64,000 nt of DNA from Syncephalis fuscata. Its lineage: Eukaryota; Zoopagomycota; Zoopagomycetes; Zoopagales; Piptocephalidaceae. Position 1 is the first letter of the stretch. Each line of letters begins with the position of its first letter. The DNA is taken from assembly GCA_025786725.1 (NCBI GenBank), contig JAHLTZ010000003.1, positions 620,001-684,000 of the forward strand. The letters run 5' to 3'. The notes under the pieces are model-generated. The model saw nothing but the letters and a program-made list of their open reading frames with translations. It did not search any database and was not told the origin of the DNA. A program made the position numbers and the translations under genes. Below are positions 50,835 to 62,444 of this stretch, in pieces.

Positions 50835-51773
50835 TTAATCAAAAATACCATCTGTCCATGGTGGAAATTCACAATAACGCTCGCGTCGTTTAATTCCAGC
50901 TATTTGCTTTACGTCATCGTCGTCTAATGGTACTTCGACAAAATTCGATTCAATACGGCCTGGATTCACAGACTTGGGTATTACCGATGTGCCACGTGTT
51001 ACAGCCCAATTAATAAGCACTTGTATTGGGGTGCACTTGTGTTTCTCTGCAACAGACGTAATAATTGGCTCTGATTGCAATGGTGCACCGGTGGATCCAA
51101 GTGGACTGTACGCCGTCACATGTATACCTTTGCTGTGGCAAAATTCGACCAACTCGTCTTGTGGTAAATACGGGTGCAGTTCGACTTGATTAACGGCTGG
51201 CACCACGCGTGCACTATAAACCAAGCGCTTCAAATTGGTAATGTTAAAGTTGGCAACACCAATAGCCTTGACCTTGCCTGATTCCAATAAATCCTAATAT
51301 GTAGGTATAAGCATACGTGTACAAATAATGCAGCAGTTACATACCTCCATTGCATTCCAAGTATCGTTGAAATCAATATTATCGATACTATCAGTGGTGA
51401 TTTTTCCTTCAGAAATGTTTACATTTCTTTTAAATGCGATTGGCCAATGCATAAGGTACAAATCAAGATACTCAAGACCAAGATCGCTTAACGTTTTGTC
51501 TAAGGCATTGGCGACATCTTTGGGAGCATGATTGGTGTTCCATAGTTTGGATGTAATGTGCAACTCGTTTCGTGGCACTTTGGTGTTTTTCAATGCTTTT
51601 CCAACTTCAGCCTCTTGGTTGTAGATGGCGGCCGCATCGATGTGGCGATAACCTGTATTGATTGCATGAGTAACAGCGGCTTCTACCTTACCTGGCTCGG
51701 ATTGCCAGGTACCCAGGCCGATAGCTGGTATTAAAGCACCAGTATTTAGCTTAAAACCATCGTGAAGACGCAT
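50835..51773 (-). CDS. Aldo-keto reductase
   Basis: Exons 51773-51345 and 51293-50835 give 295 aa, standard for the family. NAD(P)H-dependent reductases of this type act on aldehydes and sugars in the cytosol. The catalytic tetrad is complete: Asp46 and Tyr51 in IDAAAIY, Lys76 in ITSKLWN, His109 in LMHWP. The C-terminal half has GVANFN, NQVELHPYLPQ and the cofactor site VIPKSVNPGRIESN. The exact substrate (glycerol, xylose or other aldehydes) cannot be told. Confidence 0.95.
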
Positions 51774-52785
51774 GATGAAAATAGTATTTGTAAAAAGATA
51801 GTATTATAGTGTAATTATTATATAGTATTTATAGCAATACGTATACTTAATACATATGTTTAATACTTAGTTTTGACGTGCATGAATAAAACACATATCA
51901 CTCGGAAATTGTTTGAAATGGAACCTGATGTAAAAGTAAATCGGTTATTAATTTGATAATAACAGTAACTGATTCGTTTAAGAAACAAATGTTTGAGCTG
52001 TAGTACTAGTTGTTATGCATTGTGTAAGCCAAAAAACACATAATTTAGCTAAATATGTAAAGCAATATTTAAATGTTATTATCATTATTTTTTAACGACA
52101 TAAGCAAATACAGAACAATATTGCTGTGATAAATAGAATAGATAATAAGATTTTCAAACACAAACCTTTTTAACTTTTAAAAATTAATAAATATTTATTA
52201 ATTAAATCCTTTTTTGTTTACACCACACTTTGTTTCTTGCAATGGCGTTCATCGCAGATTAAATACTCTTTAATAACACGTTTTTTTATAGCTGTTTCAT
52301 TAGTAGTTTGTATTTATTTAATAAAACAGTTATCTCAACATCAACTACTGTTTCAACATTATTAGGATTTATACAATTACAACTTTTGTTATAAATATGT
52401 TAATTTGGGCTATTATTAAAAATTAAAGTCATTTGATATTATTAATAATTTTTTATTAAAATGGTATTTTTATTTATGATTTTCAAAAAGAAAATTTTAT
52501 TATAATTATTTTATTTACAAAATAAATAAAATTAAAAGTATCTATTTTAGCAAATTCACTAGATATCACGAATATGGTAATTTAATTGTAAAAGGGCCGT
52601 TATTCCAAAGGGTTGATGGCCTTTGAAGGTTGCACAATACATATAAATTCAAAATATACGTCATGCATATGATCATTATAGATACGCGTTATGATTGCTA
52701 TCTTTAATAAAATATTACTGACATGAATAGCCCTTAGCGATTTAGCAACTATTTCTTTTCTTTATTTTATTTACACTTATGCATA
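51774..52785. other. AT-rich intergenic region
   Basis: Contains the aldo-keto reductase promoter and, from 52573 on, the start of the inverted duplication. No gene recognised. Confidence 0.5.
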
Positions 52786-54413
52786 ATGGATTATATCCCT
52801 ATACTTGTTATTGGCCGTGTTGCCGTATATGCCGACAACGACTCACTTGTTCTACTTTCATGCTGCAGTAAATGGCTGCGGTATTGTGTCAGTCAACAGA
52901 ATAATCTCTGGCATCAGCGATATAAGCAGTATTACAATCTTGCTGACGACAATGAGATGAAATGGCTGGCCTGGTATGTAAAGACAGTACATGTATCAAA
53001 ATTGTTGGCAGCACAGACCAAAAAAACAATCAACAACATCGAATGGTTTTATGCATTCTGCTATCGACGTGCTACTGATGCAAATTGGCTTAAAGACACG
53101 CCATATCCAATCAAGGATGTAGTGTTAGAAGAACCAGCTAACATCCGTTCTATTGTATTGCAACGGATTGCTTATCGCCATACTAACCTGCGGAAATGTT
53201 TTATTGTTGAGCAATGTCAGCCAACAGGAGAAGCACCAAGTAAACGATTTTGGCGCTTGCGTAAACTATTTCGGAATGATGAAAACTATATGTTTCAAGT
53301 AAAGCAATGTCTGATATCAGACAGATTTGTGGTGGTTATCAGTGAGCAAGCAAATAGTGCAGATTTTAATAACATAAAGCCATGCATTGTTTCTATTTGG
53401 CCGGTGCATCTAGTCTCAATTATGCGACCGCGTCAATTCTCTTGTTTATGTGATAATGCAAGCATTTGTGGCCGTTGGATAATGGTTAATTATTTAGAAC
53501 CAGTATTCAAAAAGACAGATAAATCTAATGTACTAACAACCACTCGCGTTTTTGATCTTGCTAACGGCCAAATGTGCATGGGCATTATTACAACCTATCA
53601 TGGCGGATCGTTTTTATTAAGAGCTACTGAAGAAACAGCAACCGTCTTTAGCAGATCATTGTATCACTCAGATATCATTATTACAGTGAAATGGAATGTA
53701 TGGGAATTTTCAAATCGCCATCTAGGATATGGTCCACGCTGTCTAATGCAAGGAGAAATCTGCTTTAAGAAATTTAACGATTTTAGTATTATCATTAAAA
53801 ATTAGATGATAATCGAGTTTTAATTGAAAATACCTCGCCGCTAGCTGCTAATATGTTGGGCAAAAATAGTGCAGATGAAATAAGCATGGCCATGATTTTA
53901 ACAGAATGCGGCTACTCGAATATTTGCATTAAAAACGTAAAGCCCATTTGGACACGTAGCGAAGATATTTACGGTACAGTGCCGCTGTTTGGTTCTGATT
54001 GCATTCTTGTTATAGCTAAGAAAAGATGGACGGTTCACAGCATAATCGATGGTGCTACACTAGCACACATCAATATAGAAACTTTAGGTTCAGTGCTTGA
54101 AACCCCTCGTTTATTTAATATAAACGTATATACTAGGCGTCTTTCATTATATGTTGGAAGATTCGTTCTTTATAATTCTATACGCGACGGTACATTTACA
54201 GCAGTAGATTTATTTCATTCAAACCGTATTACAAATTTGGGTATAACAAATTCAAAGTATTTGCACAAAAAATCATATGGATACCGCGGTATTATTGCAA
54301 AATTTAACGACTTAATTAAATATCCTTTTTTATTAAGTGACACTGTTAGCACAAGAAACGCGATGTTGATGGAAGATGACAAAGAATATAAAATAATAGA
54401 TTTGTCATTTTAA
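52786..54413 (+). CDS. F-box-like protein of unknown target, left copy, one apparent frameshift
   Basis: One intronless frame of about 542 aa if a single missing base near 53797-53801 (an A run) is restored. The first part ends there at a TAG, and the second continues KNSADEISMAMIL in the next frame, exactly as the right-hand copy does. The N-terminus (YIPILVIGRVAVYAD, SLVLLSCCSKWLRYCV, NNLWHQRY) follows the F-box pattern of PxxVxxxIxxxL, LxxVCxxW and W. The remainder has no repeat family that I recognise but contains WPVHLV and RVFDLANGQMCMGI, resembling degenerate beta-propeller strands. F-box proteins recruit targets to SCF ubiquitin ligases; the role here is inference. Confidence 0.7.
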
Positions 54414-55069
54414 TTTCTATTGACTTATTTTATTATCTATTAACAGTTTATTTATAACAAATTGCTAATTAATAATCAATTAATTAAATTACTAAATTTG
54501 ATAATCAAACATTACGGCTATGATTGTACCAATTTGCTAGAAAAATAATTATAGTGTAGTACACTGAACCGAAAGTTTGACTGGTCACCGGTTGTAAAAG
54601 CTATAAAATATTGCTATATTCAGATACACGAATTGTGTATGCCCAGTATAAATACATACATGATAATTTGTTAAATATAATCAATATAAATTTCAGTAAA
54701 GTCATTAGAATTAGTTATTTTGAATAAATAAATTATATAATTATTACTTATTACTTTAATGAGTGCAGATTCATTTACTGACAAAATTAAAGCAGTATGC
54801 TTACACAGATAATGCATTATATCAAATCTGGATAATTATATACAAGCATATGCTACTTATTTATTTATTTTTGTAATTACTATAAGTATACATTTTATTT
54901 ATCAAGCAATATTAACACTATAGTATGTTATAGTGTGTCAATATGTAATGGTGGCAATTACTTGACCACTATCATATTTTATAACACTAATAATTGCAAT
55001 ACATCAATATTAAATAATTGTAAACGGACCGTTTAATAAGTAATAAAAAAGTAAAATAAATGAGCGGCA
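54414..55069. other. Spacer of the inverted duplication
   Basis: About 655 bp of AT-rich, unique-looking sequence between the two arms. No gene seen. Confidence 0.6.
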
Positions 55070-56672
55070 GTTAAAACGACATATCTATTATTCTATATTC
55101 TCCGTTATCTACGATCACCATTGCGTTTCTTCTGTTAAATGTATCATTTAGTATTAAAGAATAAGTGATTAGGTGGTCAAATCTTGCAATAATACTACGA
55201 CGCCCAAGTACTTCTTTGTATAAAATTTTGAGTTTGTTTTGCCCAAAGTTCTAGTACGATTTGAATTAATCAAATCTATCGCTGTAAATGTGCTGCTGTT
55301 TTTAGATTCACAAATAACAAATCTTCCAATGTATAATGAAAAAATACCAGTATATATGTCTGTATTTACGACGGAATAAGGTTCAAGCACTAGATTTAAA
55401 GTTTCTTCATTGATGTGTGCAGTATAGCACCATCGATTATGCTGTGAACCGTCCATTTTTCTTAGCTATAACAAGAATGCAATCAGAACCAAACAGCGGC
55501 ACTGTACCGTAAATATCTTCGCTACGTGTCCAAATGGGCTTTACGTTTTTAATGCAAGTATTCGAGTGGCCGCATTCTGTTGAAATCATGGCCATGCTTA
55601 TTTCATCTGCACTATTTTTGTTCGTCATATTAACAGCTAGCTGTGGGTTATTTGCAATCAAAACTCGATCATCATCGAATTTTCTAACAAAAATTCGATA
55701 GTTTTTGAATTTCTTAAAGCAGATTTCTCCTTGCATTAGACAGCGTGGACCATATCCTAGATGGCGATTTGAAAACTCCCATACGTTCCATTTGAATGTG
55801 TAGTGTATCTGTGTGATGTAATGTTCTACTAAATACGGTTGCTGTTTCTTCAGTAACTTTTAATAAAAAGATCCGCCATGATAGGTTGTAATAACGCCCA
55901 TGCACATTTGACCGTTAGCAAGATCAAAAACGCGAGTGGTTTTTACATTAGATTATCTATCTTCGGTCTGTTCTAAATGATAACTACATCCACGGCCACG
56001 ACGCTTGCATTATCACATAAACAGGAGAATTGACGCGGTCGCATAATTGAGACTAGATGCACCGGCCAAATGAAATATGGACATTTTTTCAGTAAAAACT
56101 CATACTGCTTTGCTCACTATAACCACCACAAATCTGTCTGATATCAGACATTGCTTTACTTGAAACATATAGTTTTCATCATTCCGAAATAGTTTACGCA
56201 AGCGCCAAAATCGTTTACTTGGTGCTTCTCCTGTTGGCTGACATTGCTCAACAATAAAACATTTCCGCAGGTTAGTATGGCGATAAGCAATCCGTTGCAA
56301 TACAATAGAACGGATGTTAGCTGGTTCTTCTAACACTACATCCTTGATTGGATATGGCGTGTCTTTAAGCCAATTTGCATCAGTAGCACGTCGATAGCAG
56401 AATGCATAAAACCATTCGATGTTGTTGATTGTTTTTTTGGTCTGTGCTGCCAACAATTTTGATACATGTACTGTCTTTACATACCAGGCCAGCCATTTCA
56501 TCTCATTGTCGTCAGCAAGATTGTAATACTGCTTATATCGCTGATGCCAGAGATTATTCTGTTGACTGACACAATACCGCAGCCATTTACTGCAGCATGA
56601 AAGTAGAACAAGTGAGTCGTTGTCGGCATATACGGCAACACGGCCAATAACAAGTATAGGGATATAATCCAT
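55070..56672 (-). pseudogene. Decayed right copy of the F-box-like gene
   Basis: The first 185 codons (from ATG 56672) are identical in translation to the left copy. The frame breaks just after RFVVVI at about 56118 and meets stops. Further pieces of the same protein appear in separate frames (55905-55714, 55736-55437, 55456-55169), with substitutions and at least four breaks. The sequence between the breaks also differs in length from the left copy. A truncated protein could still be made, but the gene as a whole is broken. Confidence 0.8.
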
Positions 56673-56885
56673 TATGCATAAGTGTAAATAAAATAAAGAA
56701 AAGAAATAGTTGCTAAATCGCTAAGGGCTATTCATGTCAGTAATATTTTATTAAAGATAGCAATCATAACGCGTATCTATAATGATCATATGCATGACGT
56801 ATATTTTGAATTTATATGTATTGTGCAACCTTCAAAGGCCATCAACCCTTTGGAATAACGGCCCTTTTACAATTAAATTACCATA

Positions 56886-57282
56886 CTTGAGTTATCTACT
56901 CTATCTAGCATGATAATGTCGTTCTGTATCACAATATTACTATATATTATCTCTTTAATAATATAATATAAGCTTTTGTAGTTATGTTAAGCCTACAACA
57001 TAATATGTGTCATGTTAATATTTGCCAACATGAATTATCATACTAAATAATATTATTAAGATTATATGAATGTTAAACCAAAATGTAAACATTAGCAATA
57101 GAATTATCGATAATACTAACTGTGGCGTAGTTTAGTCGTCAATGTTATGCAATATAACAACAATTAACTAACTGATATGGATAAAATATGAGTTCCACTA
57201 ATTCTTTCAACATTTATATTTCAATCACTAAATTAATTTTGATTTTGCAAAAAATACTATATTAAATAGATTGTATAATTAT
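56886..57282. other. Intergenic region beside the inverted duplication
   Basis: 397 bp, AT-rich, on the 3' side of PWP1 and the outer flank of the inverted duplication. No gene seen. Confidence 0.5.
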
Positions 57283-59368
57283 TTAAGCAGTCTCATCCTC
57301 TCCATCGTCGTTGCTATCCATGCCGGCCATTGGATCAACGTCTGGATCATTTTCGTCATCGTCCGAATCGTCGCTATCAGGATCCATACCGCCACCATCG
57401 GCAACGCATAAAATAGGTTTCTGTATAGCATTGCAGTCAATAGTCAGCGTGTTGTAAATATAAATAGCTGTATTACTCGTTGCTAATAAAAACTTACATC
57501 TCTAATATCCTCTTCCTTGGGGAATGTAGCACGATCAGCAAATGTGCGACGTACTGCTCGGTTTGTAGATACATCCCATATACGTAAGCCACCAGTAGTA
57601 CCACAGACTGCCAGATTAAGCAGCGAATCGGGACAGAAACGGGCGTTGAATACTTTGCCTACACCTACTTCACGGCTCGCTACCATTGTTGGTTTTCCGC
57701 CACGTACATCCCAAACTTTAACAGTTTTATCGACTGACCCAGTTACCAAACAGCCAGCAATGGCAGGATGCACATCCACACTTGAGCAAGCATCATCGTG
57801 TGCTTGTAGAGTAAACACCGGTGCGCTATCATTGCCATTGCGTACATCAAAGCACAATACGTTACCATTTTCGGTGCTGACCTGTTTTCAGTTAATTATT
57901 AGCTATTTACGTATAATAAATAGACAGATTATACGTACATAAAGCTGCTGTGGAGAATGAAGGTCCCAAGCAACTGCCTCAACATCGGCAGCAACCGACC
58001 AGCGGGTGACATTATCAGGCGCGCGTGAATCAAATGCCATTACTTGACGATCGTAGCCACCGGTGGCCAACACAGTACTTTCTACAGGATGCCATGTTAC
58101 TGCTTGAACCTATTATAAATAGTATTAACTATAATTTATCTATAATGTGCTGACTACTTTGCTTACTTTATCTTTGTGGTGCTCCAAAGAATGTGCGCAT
58201 TTCAATGTATTCAAATCCCATAGCTTCACAGTTGTATCAGCAGAAGCACTAGCCAGGATATTTCTATACGAAATAATTAGGCTAAATAACAATTGATTAA
58301 TAATCTAAATTACCGATGAAGCTTGTTCCACGACAATGCCATAATAGCATCAGTATGATGTTCCTTTGATTTCTAAATTATACGTATATGTTAATTTATT
58401 TTGTAACAATCGTTGCATAGCTATTTACCTTGGCCTTCTTCTTCTTCTTATCCTTTTTAGTAGAGTCACTACCTCCTAGAATAGCGTCTGGATACATAGA
58501 GTCTACTGTATCCAAGTCCCAGATTTCAATTTCTGGTTCAAAGGTACCAACAGCAACATAATTGCCTATAACAAGTGCCATATTAGTGTTCTATCCCATG
58601 ATTGCTACATGCTATCCATTTACCATGACCGCCTTCTCCGGCACGTCGACCAGCTCGGAAATCCAGCCATTCAACGCAAAGTGGGAATGAAGGTAACATT
58701 ACGTCATGATGCACATACAAATTATCTTCTTGCTCTTCGAATACATATACTTCCAAATGACTGACATCGTCTTCGGTTCTGGCTGCCACAAGCATATTGT
58801 CAGTGGCACGAATACGTACATCTTCGTCATCGGAATCATTTTCATTCTAATTTTTGTTGAATAAATACACTCTTTATCATTTTAATTCCTACCTCATTCA
58901 TTACGATGTATGGATCTTCATCATTAGTTGTATGATAACTTAATCCTTGGATATTGCCAAAAATCGACACGCCTATTATTCAATTAAATATTAGAATACG
59001 TTTATAGCTATTTCCCAATAAAACTTGCCATTCTCATCACCATCATTATCTATCGCATCCTCGTCATCATCTGATGCTGGATCATCGTAATTATCCAAAT
59101 CATATTCAGCCAGTTCTGGATCAGTAACTGCAATTGATGTACCATTTGGCTGCTTTGTTTTAGTTGGTTTCTGCTTAGCTTCCGTTTCCACGTCCATTTC
59201 CGTATCTTCTGCCATGGCCATGGCTGCTTCATTGCCATCTAGGTCGGGCATACGCAGACGATCCCCAGCTAATTGGCTTACACGTTGGAATTCCTCTTCC
59301 GTCAACTCGTACTTGTCTGGCACTTCCCGTGCTACACCCTTGCGAATCCATGCTAAGGAGGAAATCAT
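57283..59368 (-). CDS. PWP1: Periodic tryptophan protein 1 (WD40, ribosome biogenesis)
   Basis: Nine exons: 59368-59029, 58972-58893, 58846-58624, 58565-58429, 58372-58314, 58263-58167, 58109-57939, 57881-57498, 57420-57283; 1629 nt, 542 aa. The N-terminus MISSLAWIRKGVAREVP and the acidic stretch before FGNIQGLSYHTTNDEDPYIVM are diagnostic. WD repeats follow: EPEIEIWDLD, SASADTTVKLWDL, VTGSVDKTVKVWDVRGG and CGTTGGLRIWDVS. The C-terminus is Asp/Glu-rich. PWP1 works in the nucleolus in rRNA transcription and 60S assembly. Intron 1 has a GC donor (G|GCAAGT at 59028). The start is 234 bp from the divergent RPAIN gene. Confidence 0.95.
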
Positions 59369-59602
59369 ATCTGGTTCTGTATTCTACCACTGTTACTACT
59401 ATCACCACAGCCACTTTTACAATAAGCCACTAGGAAAAAGAAACGAAAAAAAAGAAAAAACAAATCAAATTGCCGCTTGCTAATTTTGAATATAATAAAC
59501 CACGTGATTTGTTAGCTAGCTAGCTATTCTTTATTACTCATTTCGTTTATAAAAATACTTATGCATTCTGGTTCGTTGTTGTTATTCCAGTGTTAAAGGA
59601 GT

Positions 59603-60315
59603 ATGCATCGTAGAAAACAGTGTTGGCGAGCTACATTTTTGGAACGCTGTCATGCTGCTTCCTGTAATCAGCGTAGAAGAAAAGTAGAAGAGCAGCGGCA
59701 AATAAAGTCGTCTATAGTGAACCGGCAACGCAAACACACTCTAGAATTGGACGTTGATCCTTTCATTGATCAGACAGTATATAAACGGCAAAGACAGACT
59801 GTTCATAGCAATGAATTGCAAATGAAGATTAAAGTATCGGTTGCACAGACAGAATGTCAACCATCAAATACCTGTTCTAATATGATGTCGCATGAAGTGG
59901 CTTTTCTACCCTCTGATGACGATGACGAAAATAGTAATTATGGTAAGCAATAAAGACAATTAGTATAATAAATGCTTATTAATTTATTTAAATCTAGAAA
60001 AACAACCGGCTGTTATATGTCCGTTGTGTTGTGCGGAATTATTGAACTGTCAAGATCATAACATACTTTGCAGTTGTGGTATGAATCTGGACGTTGGCGC
60101 CAGTCTAAAACCACTCACTTATTTATTGACCGTATTAGCAGTACCACAAATGAACATGCGTAAGTCCCATTTTATTTGTTTAAATATTACAGATAATTAA
60201 TACTTAATACAGCTTAAACTGCTCCAAGCGATTGGCATTTACCTTGGATATAGTTTGTAAAACAAGTCTAGTTGTTCAATGTGCCTCGTGTAGCTATTAT
60301 GACATTGTGGTTTAA
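59603..60315 (+). CDS. RPA-interacting protein (RPAIN) family, one apparent frameshift
   Basis: Exons 59603-59942, 59998-60159 and 60213-60315 give about 201 aa with one base restored near 60125. The basic N-terminus (MHRRKQCWRATFLERC) matches the nuclear-import region, where RPAIN proteins begin with a WK-type basic motif. The C-terminus holds the zinc-finger cysteines CPLCCAELLNCQ, LCSCGMNLD and, after the slip, LNCSKRLAFTLDI ... CASCSYYDIVV. RPAIN imports the single-strand binding protein RPA into the nucleus. The frame must move between LTYLL and DRISSTTNEHA; the last exon makes sense only after this slip. Confidence 0.75.
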
Positions 60316-60447
60316 TTGTATTTATTTGTTGCATAATTGCGATAGAGTAAGAAAGTAAGAAAGAAGCGTAGAAAGAATTGAAAGAAATAAACGCAGATTT
60401 ATGGCTGCAAAGCAATAATGTCAACAAGCATATGTAAAGTGTGTAGC
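60316..60447. other. Short gap between convergent genes
   Basis: 132 bp separate the RPAIN and WOPR stop codons. Nothing else seen. Confidence 0.5.
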
Positions 60448-62444
60448 CTATTGATGGGGAAAAGCATTGGACATATAATTGCAGAAAAGCTCTTCTTTAA
60501 AAACAGTATCATCAGACATAGAAAGCGAAGTGTGGCGTGTTTCATTAGAGGGTGCGCCTATACTGTTGTGTTGTGTAGAAGCAGTTGATATGGGAGATAT
60601 CGCCGATGGCGGTATATGCGTTAATGAAGATTCTTGTGGAATTAATAATGGGCGGTGGATATATAGCCATTGTTATGCTCGGCTCTTTGTTGTAGCCAAT
60701 ACATAATGGCCATGTTCATTTCTTGTGAGTGAATTGACGATAGTGTTGTCAATGCGGCTGTAGATGTAGGCAATAATGAATACTGCGATGGAAATGGCGG
60801 TGGTCCACAAGATACGATACGCGATGATGCTGGTGGTGGTATAGAAGAATGGTAAAGAGGACAAGATGCTAATGAATTCGTCGTAGATGATGTCGTATAA
60901 GGTAATGTATACAAGGGAGATGAAGGTGGTGGCGGTGGTGGCTCCAGTTGATATGGTTTATGTTGTTGTATATCTTCAAATAAAGATAGATCCATGATTC
61001 ATATTGTCATTGTTATCATTAGCATCATCATTATTGAAGATAGGTGAATCAAGTGGTGTTAATATAAAGTTGTCTGAATCATTGGCGCAGCACCCTGTGG
61101 TTTGTGACTTGTTTGCGTTTAAATTGGTAAGATACCATCTAGTATCAGTAGGCAATGAATACAAGTCAGTATCAATGTGGATTGTTATAGGACTGGCATT
61201 GTTGAATCTATCGGTAGAAATGGCTCTAGATGATGGGAATGATAGATTGGGATCCTCATCTTCAGTTTTAACAATAGGCGATGCTGATAAGGATTGACGA
61301 CGACCAACAAGACTTGGATCCAATAGCAGCTTATCTTTCTGTAGCGTTGCCAATCTAGCAATGTTATTGAATGGGCGTAAAGGGCGGCGAAAATTTTGTT
61401 GTTCAATGAGTTGCGGACTAACAGTCAATCCGGCTAGTAAAGGCATTTGATCTGGATGTTTCAAGTTGAGCGGTGATTGTGCTATCATCAAATAACGTAA
61501 GCATAAAGTCCCACGTTTTTTATATACTTGCCTCGGTCGGAGTGCTGATAAGCCACTAAATGACAAGGATGTCCGTTGATCTTTACGGATATTGTACGTT
61601 TGATCATGCCATTGATTTTCAATACATAAAGTCCTTTATTACTGTTGAGTATTTGTGATGTATGAAATTCGCTAATTTCTGGATAAATTTTGTACAAGCG
61701 GTGCAAGGCTGCTTTCACATCCTTTGTAGACTTTAAAGAACTATAGGAACATTGGTTTTGGCCGTTAGCTGTTGCTGTTGTTGTCTTTTCAAGTAATCTG
61801 CCGATAGAAAAAACTTCACCATTATCAGCAGTCATTTTTTCTTCATCATCACTGTTATCTTCATCTTCGTCGTCGTCGTTTGATGGTGCTATAATGTTCC
61901 ATAAGCGAGAAAAAAGCTTCCGTGATCGATTAGGCCGCCAAGGTATTTTTAATTTAGCCTCTCGGTAAACAAGAAAATTACCATTGATACGAGAGGGCGA
62001 CCATAGTCGGCCATCGGTCCACCGACGTACACCGCTTGTCTCTTCGTCGAAAGTATAAACGCTACCGGGCCGAATAGTGCTTTTCTCACACTCGAGAAGA
62101 CGTCTTGCGGCAAACGATAGGATTCCTTGATGGCAAGCCTCTTTTAAAGTAACATAGGTAAGCAACCGTTTAAAAATAGTACAGAGTCTGTACTGCTTAC
62201 CAAATATCAGCAATGCATCCTCGGTCGTTGTGACCAAGGCTAGGCAAAATAGCAACTATGTTAGTTGGATATTGAAGCTGTTGCTAGCATCGATGACATG
62301 CAATTATAGTTACCGAAACAGGTTTCCAAAAAATGGGCGGTTGATGACTTGAACATCTTTAGCGCGAAAGAATAGTTGAAGAGCAAGAAGGTTAAGCGAA
62401 GCAGGTGATAAAACGCCGTTTAGATGTACGGCAATAAGTGGCAT
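60448..62444 (-). CDS. Gti1/Pac2 (WOPR) family transcription factor, first intron and C-terminus uncertain
   Basis: The secure part is the exon 62255-61532. It carries both WOPR boxes: TTEDALLIFGKQYRLC ... ARRLLECEKSTIRPGSVYTFDE ... VRRWTDGRLWSPSRINGNFLVYRE, and after an acidic linker, LYVLKINGMIKRTISVKING ... CHLVAYQHSDR. A GC-AG intron (61531-61482) joins it to a Ser/Pro/Asn-rich tail (AQSPLNLKHPDQMP). An ATG at 62444 (MPLIAVHLNGVLSP ... INRPFF) probably starts the protein, but its junction with the WOPR exon is one base out of phase. The tail slips frame near 60985 and 60663 before a stop at 60448. WOPR proteins (Wor1, Ryp1, Sge1) are DNA-binding master regulators of morphology and effector genes. 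Confidence 0.8.

Larger units (their letters stand above)
52573..56885. repeat. Large inverted duplication (arms of about 1.8 kb) carrying an F-box-like gene
   Basis: The left arm 52573-54415 and the right arm 55070-56885 are reverse complements around a spacer of about 655 bp. The outer 770 bp or so (52573-53340 against 56110-56885, promoter plus first 185 codons) look identical by eye. The inner part, coding for the C-terminal halves, is clearly diverged. Each arm contains one gene copy, both starting at the outer end and pointing to the centre. Confidence 0.85.
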
